Origin: a virus
Length of the DNA: 39,726 nt
Strand: one strand, 5' to 3'
IMG/VR virus record: IMGVR_UViG_3300032241_002195
Coordinates: 1 to 39,726 of that record
The position numbers and the translations under genes are program-made. Positions 1-7,894 of this stretch are shown piece by piece (position 1 is the stretch's first letter; each line of letters opens with the position of its first letter). Below the pieces are notes generated by a model. The model was not told where the DNA came from and made no database searches. It saw nothing but the letters and a program-made list of their open reading frames with translations.

Positions 1-95
1 AGATGAAGCCTCTGGTACGACGTAGTCTAAGACTACGAAGTGATGGTTCTACATCTAAATTTGATGTATGTACTGATTGTGATCCTTCGCTATAA
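1..95 (+). CDS. 3' end of an upstream gene (partial), zinc-ribbon-like tail
   Basis: One frame (codons from base 3) stays open from the window edge to the TAA at 93-95, giving about 30 C-terminal residues. The end reads FDVCTDCDPSL, a CxxC pair like the many other zinc-ribbon ends in this window. The TAA overlaps the ATG of the next gene (TAATG), the junction style used throughout the region, which supports this as a real gene end. The rest of the gene lies outside the window, so no function can be given. Confidence 0.6.
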   Translation, partial: MKPLVRRSLRLRSDGSTSKFDVCTDCDPSL

Positions 96-505
96 TGAAC
101 TGGAACCTTAGATATAGTAAAGAAGCTAGCGTAGCTGATTTTATTAATAAACAACGTACTAAGGGCATATCTAAAGAGTTCCAGTCATTGGCGGATCTAG
201 ATACTAGAAATACTCTCTCCCATGCTATGGGTCATCATTTAAAGCAATGTGAACACCACAAAGAGCTTAGTGAATTTTATACTAATGCTGGTGAACATGG
301 CATTGCATCTGCTCACGTATTTGCACACGACCTGCACGCTCGTGCCCATGACGCTAATAGACTAGCACTAATGCTACACGATCCTGGTGCTCCAGTAGAA
401 GCAAAACTCGATGCTGTTGAACACGCTAAAAATTTAACAGAAATAGCTGACCATTATAGCAAAGAAGGTTCTAATGATACATGGGATCTTGATGAGGATG
501 AATAG
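95..505 (+). CDS. hypothetical His-rich helical protein
   Basis: This 136-residue protein is not recognised. It looks mostly alpha-helical and is rich in histidine (for example HAMGHHLKQCEHHKEL around residues 43-58 and HVFAHDLHARAHD around 74-86), ending in an acidic tail DLDEDE. Such clustered histidines could bind metal, but no known site is evident. The start overlaps the stop of the upstream gene by one base, and no strong Shine-Dalgarno is seen, so translation is probably coupled. It is the last gene before a 121-base gap and the oxygenase operon. Confidence 0.65.
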   Translation: MNWNLRYSKEASVADFINKQRTKGISKEFQSLADLDTRNTLSHAMGHHLKQCEHHKELSEFYTNAGEHGIASAHVFAHDLHARAHDANRLALMLHDPGAPVEAKLDAVEHAKNLTEIADHYSKEGSNDTWDLDEDE

Positions 506-626
506 CCTATATTACATTCTCATTAAAAGATTTAGAAATTTCGAGGATATATATGCGAGCCGCGTTGCCCGCAAAACTGGACTTTTGACACAGATGTAAA
601 TAACATGAATTGTTGACTAAGTAGGT
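506..626 (+). promoter_or_regulatory. leader of the oxygenase operon
   Basis: This 121-base gap separates gene 95-505 from the first oxygenase. It holds the first copy of a 20-bp repeat (521-540), a GC-rich patch at about 555-572 that stands out from the AT-rich surroundings, and TTGACA at 585-590, a good sigma70 -35 hexamer without a convincing -10 at normal spacing. TTGACT recurs at 613-618. It probably carries the promoter of the 627-7331 operon, but no transcription start can be assigned from sequence. Confidence 0.35.
521..540 (+). repeat. 20-bp direct repeat, left copy
   Basis: The 20-mer CATTAAAAGATTTAGAAATT is identical at 521-540 and 7829-7848. The flanking bases differ on both sides, so the match is confined to the repeat. 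The two copies sit just before the first oxygenase gene and at the stop codon of gene 7403-7834. They therefore bracket the whole oxygenase cassette. They could be a recombination scar or target duplication, or a shared regulatory element. Confidence 0.7.
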
Positions 627-1301
627 ATGGAATTATTTAATTACGACAAAATCAAATCACACCCTAATTATCTACAAGTTGAAGAGAATATATGGGTGAT
701 AAAGAATCTTATCTCAGATGAGACATGCGACCTGCTTGTCAGCTTTGCTGAGTCTGTCCCAGAGGAACAATGGTGGGAGAGAAACAGAAGAGAGTGGTGG
801 CATGGTAAGTTCTTATATACCGTTGACAACGAAGAGATCAATGAGAAGAACAAAGAGATAAAAGCGGCAATAGCTACGCTATTTACAGACGATTGGTTTC
901 TGAGTGATCCTGGCTCCATCCACAGGATACAAAAGGGTCAAGGGATGTTTGAACACTCCGATAACCCTACAGAGGGTATGGGCAAGAACAATTTCGTTCA
1001 GCTAGCCTTTACTATTTATCTAAGTGATTTTGAAGGTGGAGAGATCTATTACCCTAAGATCCTAAATCCAACACCACTACAGTATAAAGCATCAAAGGGT
1101 GACGTATTGATTCACCCAGGCGTGGGAAGATACGAACACGGAGTTAGACCAGTAACAGGCGATAAGGTTCGCTATGTAACAACAACCTTTGCGTACGATC
1201 CTAAAGTAAAAGAACTAATAGACGTGGGCGTAGTATTCCAAGATGTAGAGTCTGGTCAACCAATGTTAAACGACCTTACCGTAAGCGACTGCATCGAATA
1301 A
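627..1301 (+). CDS. 2OG-Fe(II) oxygenase, prolyl 4-hydroxylase type (1 of 10)
   Basis: This is a 224-residue protein of the Fe(II)/2-oxoglutarate dioxygenase superfamily (P4Hc-like), which couples oxidative decarboxylation of 2-oxoglutarate to hydroxylation of a substrate. The facial triad is visible as FEHSD (H110, D112) and YEHGV (H171). The 2OG-binding basic residue is R182 in VRY. Between them are the family strands LSDFEGGEIYYP and KGDVLIHPG. The N-terminal 100 residues are variable and probably set substrate choice. It opens a tightly spaced operon; the next gene starts 5 bases after its stop. The substrate is unknown: protein, nucleic acid and small-molecule hydroxylation are all possible for this fold. 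Confidence 0.88.
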   Translation: MELFNYDKIKSHPNYLQVEENIWVIKNLISDETCDLLVSFAESVPEEQWWERNRREWWHGKFLYTVDNEEINEKNKEIKAAIATLFTDDWFLSDPGSIHRIQKGQGMFEHSDNPTEGMGKNNFVQLAFTIYLSDFEGGEIYYPKILNPTPLQYKASKGDVLIHPGVGRYEHGVRPVTGDKVRYVTTTFAYDPKVKELIDVGVVFQDVESGQPMLNDLTVSDCIE

Positions 1302-1306
1302 CATAT

Positions 1307-1882
1307 ATGAAACAACCATTAATAGTAAAAACGCTATTCGATATTGAATTCTATAAAGAACTAGAGAATGAATTACGTTCAAAAGTTATTAGCCATGGAG
1401 ATAGTAGTATCTTGCCAGGTCGTTGTATTATAAATACTAACCAAAGTTCTTTATTAAAAACTGCGCATGACAAAACAATAGACATAGCGAAAAAACTTTT
1501 TGAAATTCCTGACTTATTGCCAAGCTACGCGCTGTTTGCCCATTATGAGACTATAGGAGATGTAGTACCATACCTTAGGAAGCATAAGGACACCAATGCC
1601 TGCACCTACATAATAGATATGTGTCTATATCAGTCAGAACCTTGGGACATATATATTGAAGGTACACCTTATACTCTCCACCCTAATCAAGCATTAGCCT
1701 TCTATGGAGAAGACCAAGAGCATTGGCGTGGTATATTCCCCGACCCTTCTTTTGGGTTTGTTGGCATGGTTTTCTTTTGCTTTGTTAAAAGTGACCATTG
1801 GTTCTATGCCAAAGGTAAAGAATATATTAAAGTTATAAATGGAGATATGACAGAAGAAGAATGGGTTGCGAGTCATCAATGA
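1307..1882 (+). CDS. divergent 2OG-Fe(II) oxygenase-like protein
   Basis: This 191-residue protein is more distant than its neighbours but shows a beta-helix oxygenase pattern: RKHKDTNACTY with H93 and D95, the strand segment PWDIYIEGTPYTLHPNQALA, and a distal EHWRG with H139. From memory it resembles a bacterial family with an HRD...PWPIY...EHWRE pattern that is grouped with 2OG oxygenases. The 2OG-binding basic residue is not obvious after the distal histidine, although R141 is close. It overlaps the next gene (ATGA, 1879-1882). It could be a different subtype of Fe(II) enzyme, or a non-catalytic partner. Confidence 0.7.
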   Translation: MKQPLIVKTLFDIEFYKELENELRSKVISHGDSSILPGRCIINTNQSSLLKTAHDKTIDIAKKLFEIPDLLPSYALFAHYETIGDVVPYLRKHKDTNACTYIIDMCLYQSEPWDIYIEGTPYTLHPNQALAFYGEDQEHWRGIFPDPSFGFVGMVFFCFVKSDHWFYAKGKEYIKVINGDMTEEEWVASHQ

Positions 1883-2451
1883 TATCAATAAACCCTAACT
1901 TTTTAACACCAGAAGAAATAAGCACTATTTTAAACTATGTTAAGAATGAATCTCAGAAACATTGGAGTATAGATGAAAATAATCAAAGACGAGTACTCAA
2001 TTTAAATTATTATAAATCGCTTGAACCAAAAGACAAGTTGATCTTGGAAATGATTATAAAGATTAGGATTCGTATTGAGCAACACATAAAACAAACTTGT
2101 GGACTTTCTGTACCAATCTATGCAGAATGTGCTAGTGTAATACGTTGGCCTGAGGGTTATGAACAAGAACCTCACGCAGATAGTGAACAGAATAATCCTG
2201 ACGATGGTGAACATTCATACCCACACCGTTTTTATGCAGCTGTTTGTTATCTGAATGATGACTACGAAGGTGGAGACCTTTATTTCCCACAACATGGTCT
2301 TGAATTAAAACCAGCGCCAGGGGTTATGATTCACTTCCCAGGAACCCGTGAATACCTGCATGGAGTTCACCCTGTGACCAATGGAGTTAGATATGCCATT
2401 ACAGCTTTCTATACCAAAGATATAAATAAAGCCGATGGATTACCAGCATGA
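1879..2451 (+). CDS. 2OG-Fe(II) oxygenase, prolyl 4-hydroxylase type
   Basis: The ATG at 1879 overlaps the TGA of the previous gene and is chosen over an in-frame ATG at 1861, giving 190 residues starting MISINPNFLTPEE. The iron and cosubstrate ligands are clear: EPHAD (H99, D101), YLHGV (H161) and R171 in VRY. The signature YLNDDYEGGDLYFPQHG is followed by KPAPGVMIHFPG. It is close in sequence to the product of 3211-3891, and the two look like diverged paralogues. Fold assignment is very sure; the substrate is unknown. Confidence 0.9.
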   Translation: MISINPNFLTPEEISTILNYVKNESQKHWSIDENNQRRVLNLNYYKSLEPKDKLILEMIIKIRIRIEQHIKQTCGLSVPIYAECASVIRWPEGYEQEPHADSEQNNPDDGEHSYPHRFYAAVCYLNDDYEGGDLYFPQHGLELKPAPGVMIHFPGTREYLHGVHPVTNGVRYAITAFYTKDINKADGLPA

Positions 2452-2504
2452 AAACAATAAAGATTATTGAATGGCCATATTAAACCACAAAAAGAAAAAT
2501 AATA

Positions 2505-3209
2505 ATGATAGAAAATTTTATTGCTTATAGAAATTACAATGGCTTTGCCGATATAGCTCCATTGAATGTAAAAAGAGAATGGATGGATGATACGGTAAAC
2601 AGCCATGCCTATAAATGTTTTCCAGTTAGCCTTGCCAATGGTTTAGGTTGGGGTATATTCTTCCCAGAAGATATTACTTTTATTTGGGATGGCATAACTG
2701 ATACGACATCAGATCATGTTAAAATTTTAGCTGGTGAAAAGTATGTTCATGCACAAAGAGGTAATGCAACTATAAGTTTCAATACTGGTCTTATTTTTAA
2801 AACACCAGACGATTACACTCTCCTAACTATGCCAGTCCCTAACCAACATATAGCTGGTGTTTCTCCGTTTACAACATTAATGAGTACTTCTTTTTACAAT
2901 AGCGATTTGCCATGCGCCTGGAGAATAACAGAATCTAATAAAGAAATAACTATTAAAGCAGGCACTCCAGTCATAGCAGTGTTTCCAATATCTTTAACTA
3001 ATTTACAGAATACAGAATTGCATATGAAACACCGTAATGATATACCAATTTCATATAGTCAAGATTATATAGGTTATCACGAAGTAATAGGTCAAATTAA
3101 TCAATCGGGTAGATGGTCAGATTTTTATAGAGATGCTGTAAACCATGAAGGTAAAACTGTTGGTGAACACGAAGTTAAATTAATAAGACTAAAAGTTATG
3201 GAAGGATAA
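2505..3209 (+). CDS. DUF6065 family protein
   Basis: This 234-residue protein matches my memory of the DUF6065 family, whose function is unknown. The diagnostic features are the N-terminal MIENFIAYR, REWMDDT near residue 25, PVSLANGLGWGIFFP near 41-55, FNTGLIFKTPDDYTLL near 92-107, and a C-terminal HRNDIP segment. It looks mostly beta-stranded. It lies inside the oxygenase operon, two bases before the next oxygenase gene, so it probably acts in the same process, perhaps as a binding or scaffold protein or an enzyme of unknown chemistry. No catalytic residues can be named. Confidence 0.7.
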   Translation: MIENFIAYRNYNGFADIAPLNVKREWMDDTVNSHAYKCFPVSLANGLGWGIFFPEDITFIWDGITDTTSDHVKILAGEKYVHAQRGNATISFNTGLIFKTPDDYTLLTMPVPNQHIAGVSPFTTLMSTSFYNSDLPCAWRITESNKEITIKAGTPVIAVFPISLTNLQNTELHMKHRNDIPISYSQDYIGYHEVIGQINQSGRWSDFYRDAVNHEGKTVGEHEVKLIRLKVMEG

Positions 3210-3210
3210 C

Positions 3211-3891
3211 ATGGAAGAACAGATAATTGTAAACAAAGATGAGGATCAGAGAGAATTTGTATCGCTTATACCTTCTGGTTATTTTGGTGACTCAGCAGAT
3301 AACATTGTAGAAGTTTCAGACTTTCTTACACCAGAAGAACAAGAAACACTTAGAAACTTTGCTATCAATAATACGGTTTGGGATATTACTGAAACTAAAA
3401 CTAATGAGAATGGAACAGTTACTTACAATGCAGATTTTTGGGCAGATAGGGTAGCAACGTATACTTCTTTACAAAGAGTAGATCCAACAATTTTGCCTTT
3501 GATTGAAGACATGCAAAGAAGACTTAAAGTTAAAGTAGATGCACACTTCAATGTCAATGTTAGAGCAACAGGGCCTGCAGTTGTTAAATGGCCTGTAGGA
3601 ACTGAACAAACTCCACATGCTGATAAAGAACTGCATGAAGGACCAGATGCCGGTAAGCCAAACGCTTTCCCATATTATGACATAGCATCAATCTTTTATT
3701 TTAATGATGACTACGAAGGTGGAGAATTATATTTTGTTAACCAGGGTGTACGTATAAAACCAAAAGCAGGTTCTGCATGGTTTTTCCCAGGTGACATGAA
3801 TTATTTGCATGGAGTCTCAACAGTGACTTCTGGACTTAGATTTACTTGCCCATTCTTTTGGACAGTGGAAGAAAATTTTAATACTAAATAG
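3211..3891 (+). CDS. 2OG-Fe(II) oxygenase, prolyl 4-hydroxylase type
   Basis: This 226-residue oxygenase has an acidic N-terminal extension of about 30 residues before the shared SDFLTPEEQETL helix. Metal ligands are TPHAD (H136, D138) and YLHGV (H200), with R210 in LRF as the likely 2-oxoglutarate anchor. The conserved strands read YFNDDYEGGELYF and KPKAGSAWFFPG. DNA coding for NDDYEGGE is almost identical to that in genes 1879-2451 and 3899-4555, which points to recent duplication or gene conversion. Substrate unknown. Confidence 0.9.
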   Translation: MEEQIIVNKDEDQREFVSLIPSGYFGDSADNIVEVSDFLTPEEQETLRNFAINNTVWDITETKTNENGTVTYNADFWADRVATYTSLQRVDPTILPLIEDMQRRLKVKVDAHFNVNVRATGPAVVKWPVGTEQTPHADKELHEGPDAGKPNAFPYYDIASIFYFNDDYEGGELYFVNQGVRIKPKAGSAWFFPGDMNYLHGVSTVTSGLRFTCPFFWTVEENFNTK

Positions 3892-3898
3892 GAACTAT

Positions 3899-4555
3899 AT
3901 GGATAAGAAAATACTACACGACAAAATTTACTATTATGAAAATGTAATGCCAAATTTTGACGATTTCAATAAGGCTTTAGAACATTATAATAATTGGGAA
4001 GAGTGGACTGCATGCGGTGATGTACCTTATCTTTATGGAGAACAAAAATCAATAATCCCGAATGAGAGCGATGAACACAAAACATACGTTTATAATGCGA
4101 TTAAAGATGCTTTTTATAATGTTAGTAAAGACTATGCAGAATCTTTAGGTGACTACGATGAACCAAAATTATTTCCAACATATAAAATAAAGAAATACAT
4201 GACTGGAGCATCTATGGGTGCTCATTACGATCAATCATTCGGTGACACAAGTTTAAGATACTCTTTTGTTATGTATCTAAATGATGACTACGAAGGTGGA
4301 GAGATTTCTTTTAAAATTGTAAATTATTTTGAACCTAGTGAAAGACCTGACGTAGATCCAGATTATAATGAAGCTATAAGGTTAAAACAAATTGATGTAG
4401 GAATTAAACCAAAAGCAAACAGTATTGTTATATTTCCATCCTCTGCTCCATATTTTCATACTGCTCATATTATTAAATCTAATGTTAAATATATGATTCC
4501 AGGTCATTGGATACACAACAATATGGAATTTAGTTTAAATGAAATGATGTCATGA
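3899..4555 (+). CDS. 2OG-Fe(II) oxygenase, tandem duplicate copy A
   Basis: This 218-residue oxygenase is one of two tandem copies. Ligands are AHYD (H109, D111) and the distal histidine in YFHTAH (H187 or H190). The 2OG anchor is lysine (K197 in VKY), as in collagen prolyl 4-hydroxylases, where the upstream paralogues have arginine. An insert of about 25 residues (around 140-165) lies between the EGGEISF strand and KPKAN. Its first 16 residues are nearly the same as in the next gene, at the DNA level too, so the pair arose by recent tandem duplication. Confidence 0.88.
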   Translation: MDKKILHDKIYYYENVMPNFDDFNKALEHYNNWEEWTACGDVPYLYGEQKSIIPNESDEHKTYVYNAIKDAFYNVSKDYAESLGDYDEPKLFPTYKIKKYMTGASMGAHYDQSFGDTSLRYSFVMYLNDDYEGGEISFKIVNYFEPSERPDVDPDYNEAIRLKQIDVGIKPKANSIVIFPSSAPYFHTAHIIKSNVKYMIPGHWIHNNMEFSLNEMMS

Positions 4556-4558
4556 GGC

Positions 4559-5218
4559 ATGGACAAAACAATATTACACGACAAAATTTACTATTACGAG
4601 AATGTAATAGAAGATTTTGACAATTTCAATAAAGTTTTAAAAAAATTAAATGATGATTGGATAGTGTGGCATTCTTCTGACAATGAAGATCATATTTATG
4701 GAGAACATAAATCATTAGATTTAAAGATAATTGGTAAAGCAAAAGGTCAATTAAAAGAAGACATGCTATACGTTTATAATTTAATTATAAATGCTTTTTT
4801 AAATGTTGCCAAAGACTATGCGGAATCACAAGGCGATTACGAAGAACCAAAATTATTTAAATTGCTTAATATAAAAAAATATAACGCTGGAACATATATG
4901 GGTTCTCATTTTGATCAATTACAAGGCGATATGAGTTTGAAATATTCTTTTGTTATGTATTTAAACGATGATTATGAAGGCGGAGAACTTTCATTTAACA
5001 TTATAGATTATGATGAAGCTTTTGACGAAAGGCCTCGCACAGATCCAGATTATGATAAAGCTTTGAAATCAAAGTTATTTGACATAGGTTTTAAACCAAA
5101 GGCTAATAGTACAGTTATATTTCCAGCATCTGCCCCATACTTCCATACTGCACATATTGTTAAAACTGGTTTTAAATATATGATTACATCTCACTGGATA
5201 CATGATGATCATCAATAA
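4559..5218 (+). CDS. 2OG-Fe(II) oxygenase, tandem duplicate copy B
   Basis: This 219-residue protein is the second copy of the tandem pair with gene 3899-4555: both start MDK-ILHDKIYYYENV and share MYLNDDYEGGE, KPKANS and PYFHTAHI. Ligands are SHFD (H117, D119), the distal histidine in FHTAH and lysine in FKY as 2OG anchor. It differs from copy A mainly in residues 30-65, where substrate-facing N-terminal segments usually lie, so the copies may have split in specificity. All catalytic residues are kept, so it is not a decaying copy. Confidence 0.88.
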   Translation: MDKTILHDKIYYYENVIEDFDNFNKVLKKLNDDWIVWHSSDNEDHIYGEHKSLDLKIIGKAKGQLKEDMLYVYNLIINAFLNVAKDYAESQGDYEEPKLFKLLNIKKYNAGTYMGSHFDQLQGDMSLKYSFVMYLNDDYEGGELSFNIIDYDEAFDERPRTDPDYDKALKSKLFDIGFKPKANSTVIFPASAPYFHTAHIVKTGFKYMITSHWIHDDHQ

Positions 5219-5246
5219 AATATACAATAATATTTATGAGAAAGAT

Positions 5247-5936
5247 ATGGGTTCAACTTCAATGCAAAAAACAGCTATAGTTACAGGAGCCAGCAAAGGC
5301 GTAGGCCGAGCTACGGTCAAACTCTTGGCTAACAATGGATATAAAGTTATCGCTGCATCAAGAAATTTAGATGCTATGAAAGATCTAGAGTCTGATAATG
5401 TTGAAATAAATAAACTAGACGTAACAGAACCAGAACAGATCAAATCGTTTTTTGAAAAATACAAAGAAACTACTATAGATTTATTAGTTCATAATGCTGG
5501 TGGTGGCTCTGCACCCAAGCAAATAATACATGAAACTATGGAAGATTTTAGAAGAGCTTATGATATAAATGTAACTGGTCCAATGTATATATCACAGTTG
5601 TTTGTTACTTCAATGCAAAAATCTGATTCTCCAACAATTATATTTATTTCTTCTTTGTGTGGACAAATTCCATTTTTTGGATCAGGCAATTATTCTAATG
5701 CAAAAAGAGGCCAGATGGGTTTAGTTGATACCATGAGGTTAGAGTTCCCAGCGTATGGTATTAAAATAACAGAAATTTGCCCAGGAACTATTGATACTCA
5801 AACAGAAAAGAAAGAGAATGCATTGACTGCAGAAGACATGGCAGAAGCTATCCGATGGGTGGGTTCATTACCAGGACATGTAAATATAAACCATGTAGAA
5901 ATAGCACATATAAATAGTAGCAAGTACGTGATATAA
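5247..5936 (+). CDS. short-chain dehydrogenase/reductase (SDR)
   Basis: An NAD(P)-dependent oxidoreductase of the classical SDR type. From the ATG at 5247 (229 residues) it shows the cofactor motif TGASKGVG at residues 13-20, the NAGG motif near 83-86, an active-site serine in FISSLCG and the catalytic YSNAK (Y149, K153). An in-frame ATG at 5202 would overlap the previous gene and add a tail not typical of SDRs, so 5247 is preferred; 5262 is also possible. Inside an oxygenase operon it could oxidise a newly made hydroxyl group to a ketone or reduce a carbonyl. The substrate is unknown. Confidence 0.9.
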   Translation: MGSTSMQKTAIVTGASKGVGRATVKLLANNGYKVIAASRNLDAMKDLESDNVEINKLDVTEPEQIKSFFEKYKETTIDLLVHNAGGGSAPKQIIHETMEDFRRAYDINVTGPMYISQLFVTSMQKSDSPTIIFISSLCGQIPFFGSGNYSNAKRGQMGLVDTMRLEFPAYGIKITEICPGTIDTQTEKKENALTAEDMAEAIRWVGSLPGHVNINHVEIAHINSSKYVI

Positions 5937-5937
5937 T

Positions 5938-6660
5938 ATGAATAAAATAGATTATAAAAATGACATTGTTGTTTTTGAAGAATTCTTAAGTAAAGAAGAA
6001 TGCAATGCAATTATTAAATATTGGGATCATTCAGAAAAAAATGGCAAACTTAAATGGAATAGAATTGGATTCTATGGATCATCTGCAGCCAACTTGCCAG
6101 TAGGCGATGATATGGTTGATTTTGGATTACCTAAAGATCTTGTTGAATCTTTGAGTTCTAGAATGAAAGAAGCTGCGGAGCTTGCTCGTGGTAGTGGTCT
6201 AAAGCCAATTGGTTTCCCACATGCACAAATATGGGCTACAGGAGGTTTTACAAACCCTCATTCAGATAATAGTACAGATGGTAAGTACAATGAATTCGAA
6301 AGAAGCAAATGGGCAACGTTTATATATTTGAATGATAATTTTGATGGTGGAGAATTATTCTTTCCTGATCATGGTGTTTCAATTAAACCAAAGACTGGTC
6401 TATTAGCAGCATTTGATGGTGGACATGATAACCAACATGGTATATCATTGATTACGTCCGGAGAAAGATTTACTATTGGTCAATTTTGGGATTATGAAGA
6501 ATCAGAATATACTCAAGAAAAAATAGATGAATGGGCTGAGAGCCTTAAAACCGTTAGAGCACAACAAGCTGTACAATTAAAAGGTTGGGAAGAAGCAGAA
6601 TCCAAGGGAGAAAAGGTTCTGCCAGATCCCAACCTAGAATATAAAGGAGAACCGCGATGA
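5938..6660 (+). CDS. 2OG-Fe(II) oxygenase with a charged C-terminal tail
   Basis: This 240-residue oxygenase starts one base after the SDR stop. Ligands are NPHSD (H108, D110) and NQHGI (H167), with R177 in ERF as the likely 2OG anchor. The strand signature is YLNDNFDGGELFFPDHG, then KPKTG. Unlike its neighbours it has a tail of about 55 residues after the catalytic core, charged and probably helical, ending NLEYKGEPR, which could mediate partner binding. Its end overlaps the start of the next gene by four bases (ATGA). Confidence 0.9.
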   Translation: MNKIDYKNDIVVFEEFLSKEECNAIIKYWDHSEKNGKLKWNRIGFYGSSAANLPVGDDMVDFGLPKDLVESLSSRMKEAAELARGSGLKPIGFPHAQIWATGGFTNPHSDNSTDGKYNEFERSKWATFIYLNDNFDGGELFFPDHGVSIKPKTGLLAAFDGGHDNQHGISLITSGERFTIGQFWDYEESEYTQEKIDEWAESLKTVRAQQAVQLKGWEEAESKGEKVLPDPNLEYKGEPR

Positions 6661-7331
6661 ATATGCAAGAAGGAATGGTTTTTGAAAAAACCTGGAGTTC
6701 TAAAGAAGATCTTGGTAATTGTATTACACTTTATAGAGATGTAATCAAACCAGAGTGGAATATTATAAAAAGGTTAGAAAAAGTATTGGATGGGAATAGC
6801 CATTATAATTGGCAACCAGCCTATGTTGGATACCAACAAAGAATGCCAGAATACCGAGACTGTATCGATTTTAAATTTAAGAAAAGTGATATAGAAGGAG
6901 ACCTGAGCCAAGAGTCAAAGGAACTACAGCAGATCTGGCAAGAATGCTATGATGCACAAAAAGCAGCAGTCGATGATTATTCAAGAACAAACAATATACA
7001 CAATTTAAGGTATTGGGAAGCTTTTAACTTTGTTCGTTATGGTGAAGGCCAACACTTCATGGAGCACCATGACCACGGTTTCTCGTACAACTGTACAGTA
7101 TCTCTTGTAGCGTATCTAAATGACGAATATGAGGGCGGAGAGATCTACTTTAGACTCCAGGAACTAAACATAAAGCCAAAGGCTGGAGATTTAATTGTAT
7201 TCCCATCTACGTTTGCTTATCCACACCGAGCCATGCCAGTTAAATCAGGAGTCAAATACTCTTTAGTAACCATGTTGGATTATAGTGATAAATATCACAA
7301 GCCAGAGTTCTACCAGGAGACTGGTTCCTAA
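6657..7331 (+). CDS. 2OG-Fe(II) oxygenase, last gene of the operon
   Basis: This 224-residue oxygenase has ligands in FMEHHDHG (H137, D139), a distal histidine in AYPHRAM, and lysine in VKY as 2OG anchor. The strand signature is YLNDEYEGGEIYF followed by KPKAGDLIVFPS. The N-terminal 115 residues, with several aromatic stretches (HYNWQPAYVGYQQ), resemble none of the other copies, so it is probably not a recent duplicate. It closes the uninterrupted operon; a 71-base leader separates it from the next gene. Confidence 0.9.
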   Translation: MNMQEGMVFEKTWSSKEDLGNCITLYRDVIKPEWNIIKRLEKVLDGNSHYNWQPAYVGYQQRMPEYRDCIDFKFKKSDIEGDLSQESKELQQIWQECYDAQKAAVDDYSRTNNIHNLRYWEAFNFVRYGEGQHFMEHHDHGFSYNCTVSLVAYLNDEYEGGEIYFRLQELNIKPKAGDLIVFPSTFAYPHRAMPVKSGVKYSLVTMLDYSDKYHKPEFYQETGS

Positions 7332-7375
7332 AACAGTGTAATTCTATAGGTATTTTGCAATAGTTCATGTAAGAG
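7329..7375 (+). promoter_or_regulatory. conserved leader element (copy 1), possible promoter
   Basis: The bases after this oxygenase stop align without gaps to those after the stop at 31277-31279. Shared blocks are TAAAACA, TGTAATTC, ATA, ATAGT and ATGTA at identical spacing over about 45 bases. The downstream genes are unrelated in sequence, so the conservation points to a DNA or RNA signal such as a phage promoter. The ATAGT block resembles a -10 element. No classical -35 is present. Confidence 0.4.
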
Positions 7376-7402
7376 TCAAATGCACTATCAAGGACTACTA
7401 TT

Positions 7403-7834
7403 ATGACATTCAAATACTCAAATGAAGACGAAAACATGGATTTAAATATCGATGCCAAACTAGAAGGCCTTGATAAACTTGCAGAACGAGTAATGTTGAT
7501 GCAAAAATTACATAATTACATGAAAGAAACTGCAGGGTTTGCAAAAGCTCACCATGACTTTACGCAAAAAGCACTTGGTCATCATCAAAAGATCACTACA
7601 GAGCTGGAAAGACAAAAAGCTCTGGGACCAGATATGGTCGATTGCAATTGCCCAAAATGTCAAGCTCACAACCCTCAGCCTCCAGTTTCTTCATGGGTTG
7701 GCGGAATAGTTAGTGGCCCTAAAGACGACTGGATAAACAACCACGATGCAGAATGTTCAACGTGTGGAGAACAACACCCATTAGGTTCTCTAAGCATGAA
7801 TGGTGAATGCCTTAACTGCGCAAAACGGCATTAA
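7403..7834 (+). CDS. hypothetical protein with C-terminal zinc ribbon
   Basis: This 143-residue protein has a helical, His-rich N-terminal half (LHNYMKETAGFAKAHHDF) and a C-terminal half with CNCPKC near residue 92, CSTCG near 124 and CLNC near 137, a probable zinc ribbon. The start has an upstream AAGGA. Its stop codon lies within the second copy of the 20-bp repeat. Its build resembles the many other helix-plus-zinc-ribbon proteins of this phage and not the oxygenases. Function unknown. Confidence 0.75.
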   Translation: MTFKYSNEDENMDLNIDAKLEGLDKLAERVMLMQKLHNYMKETAGFAKAHHDFTQKALGHHQKITTELERQKALGPDMVDCNCPKCQAHNPQPPVSSWVGGIVSGPKDDWINNHDAECSTCGEQHPLGSLSMNGECLNCAKRH

Positions 7835-7848
7835 AAGATTTAGAAATT
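7829..7848 (+). repeat. 20-bp direct repeat, right copy
   Basis: Exact copy of the 521-540 sequence. It starts within the last codons of gene 7403-7834 (CAT TAA are its first six bases) and runs into the leader of the next gene. With the left copy it brackets about 7.3 kb containing all the clustered oxygenases. Confidence 0.7.
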
Positions 7849-7894
7849 AGGATTACTTTTATAAGTAAACTCCACAATAGCAAGGTACGTAAGA

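Noticed and set aside
585-613. A full sigma70 promoter before the first oxygenase
   Set aside because: TTGACA is present at 585-590, but the hexamer at normal spacing (AATTGT) is a poor -10, so only the -35-like element was noted.
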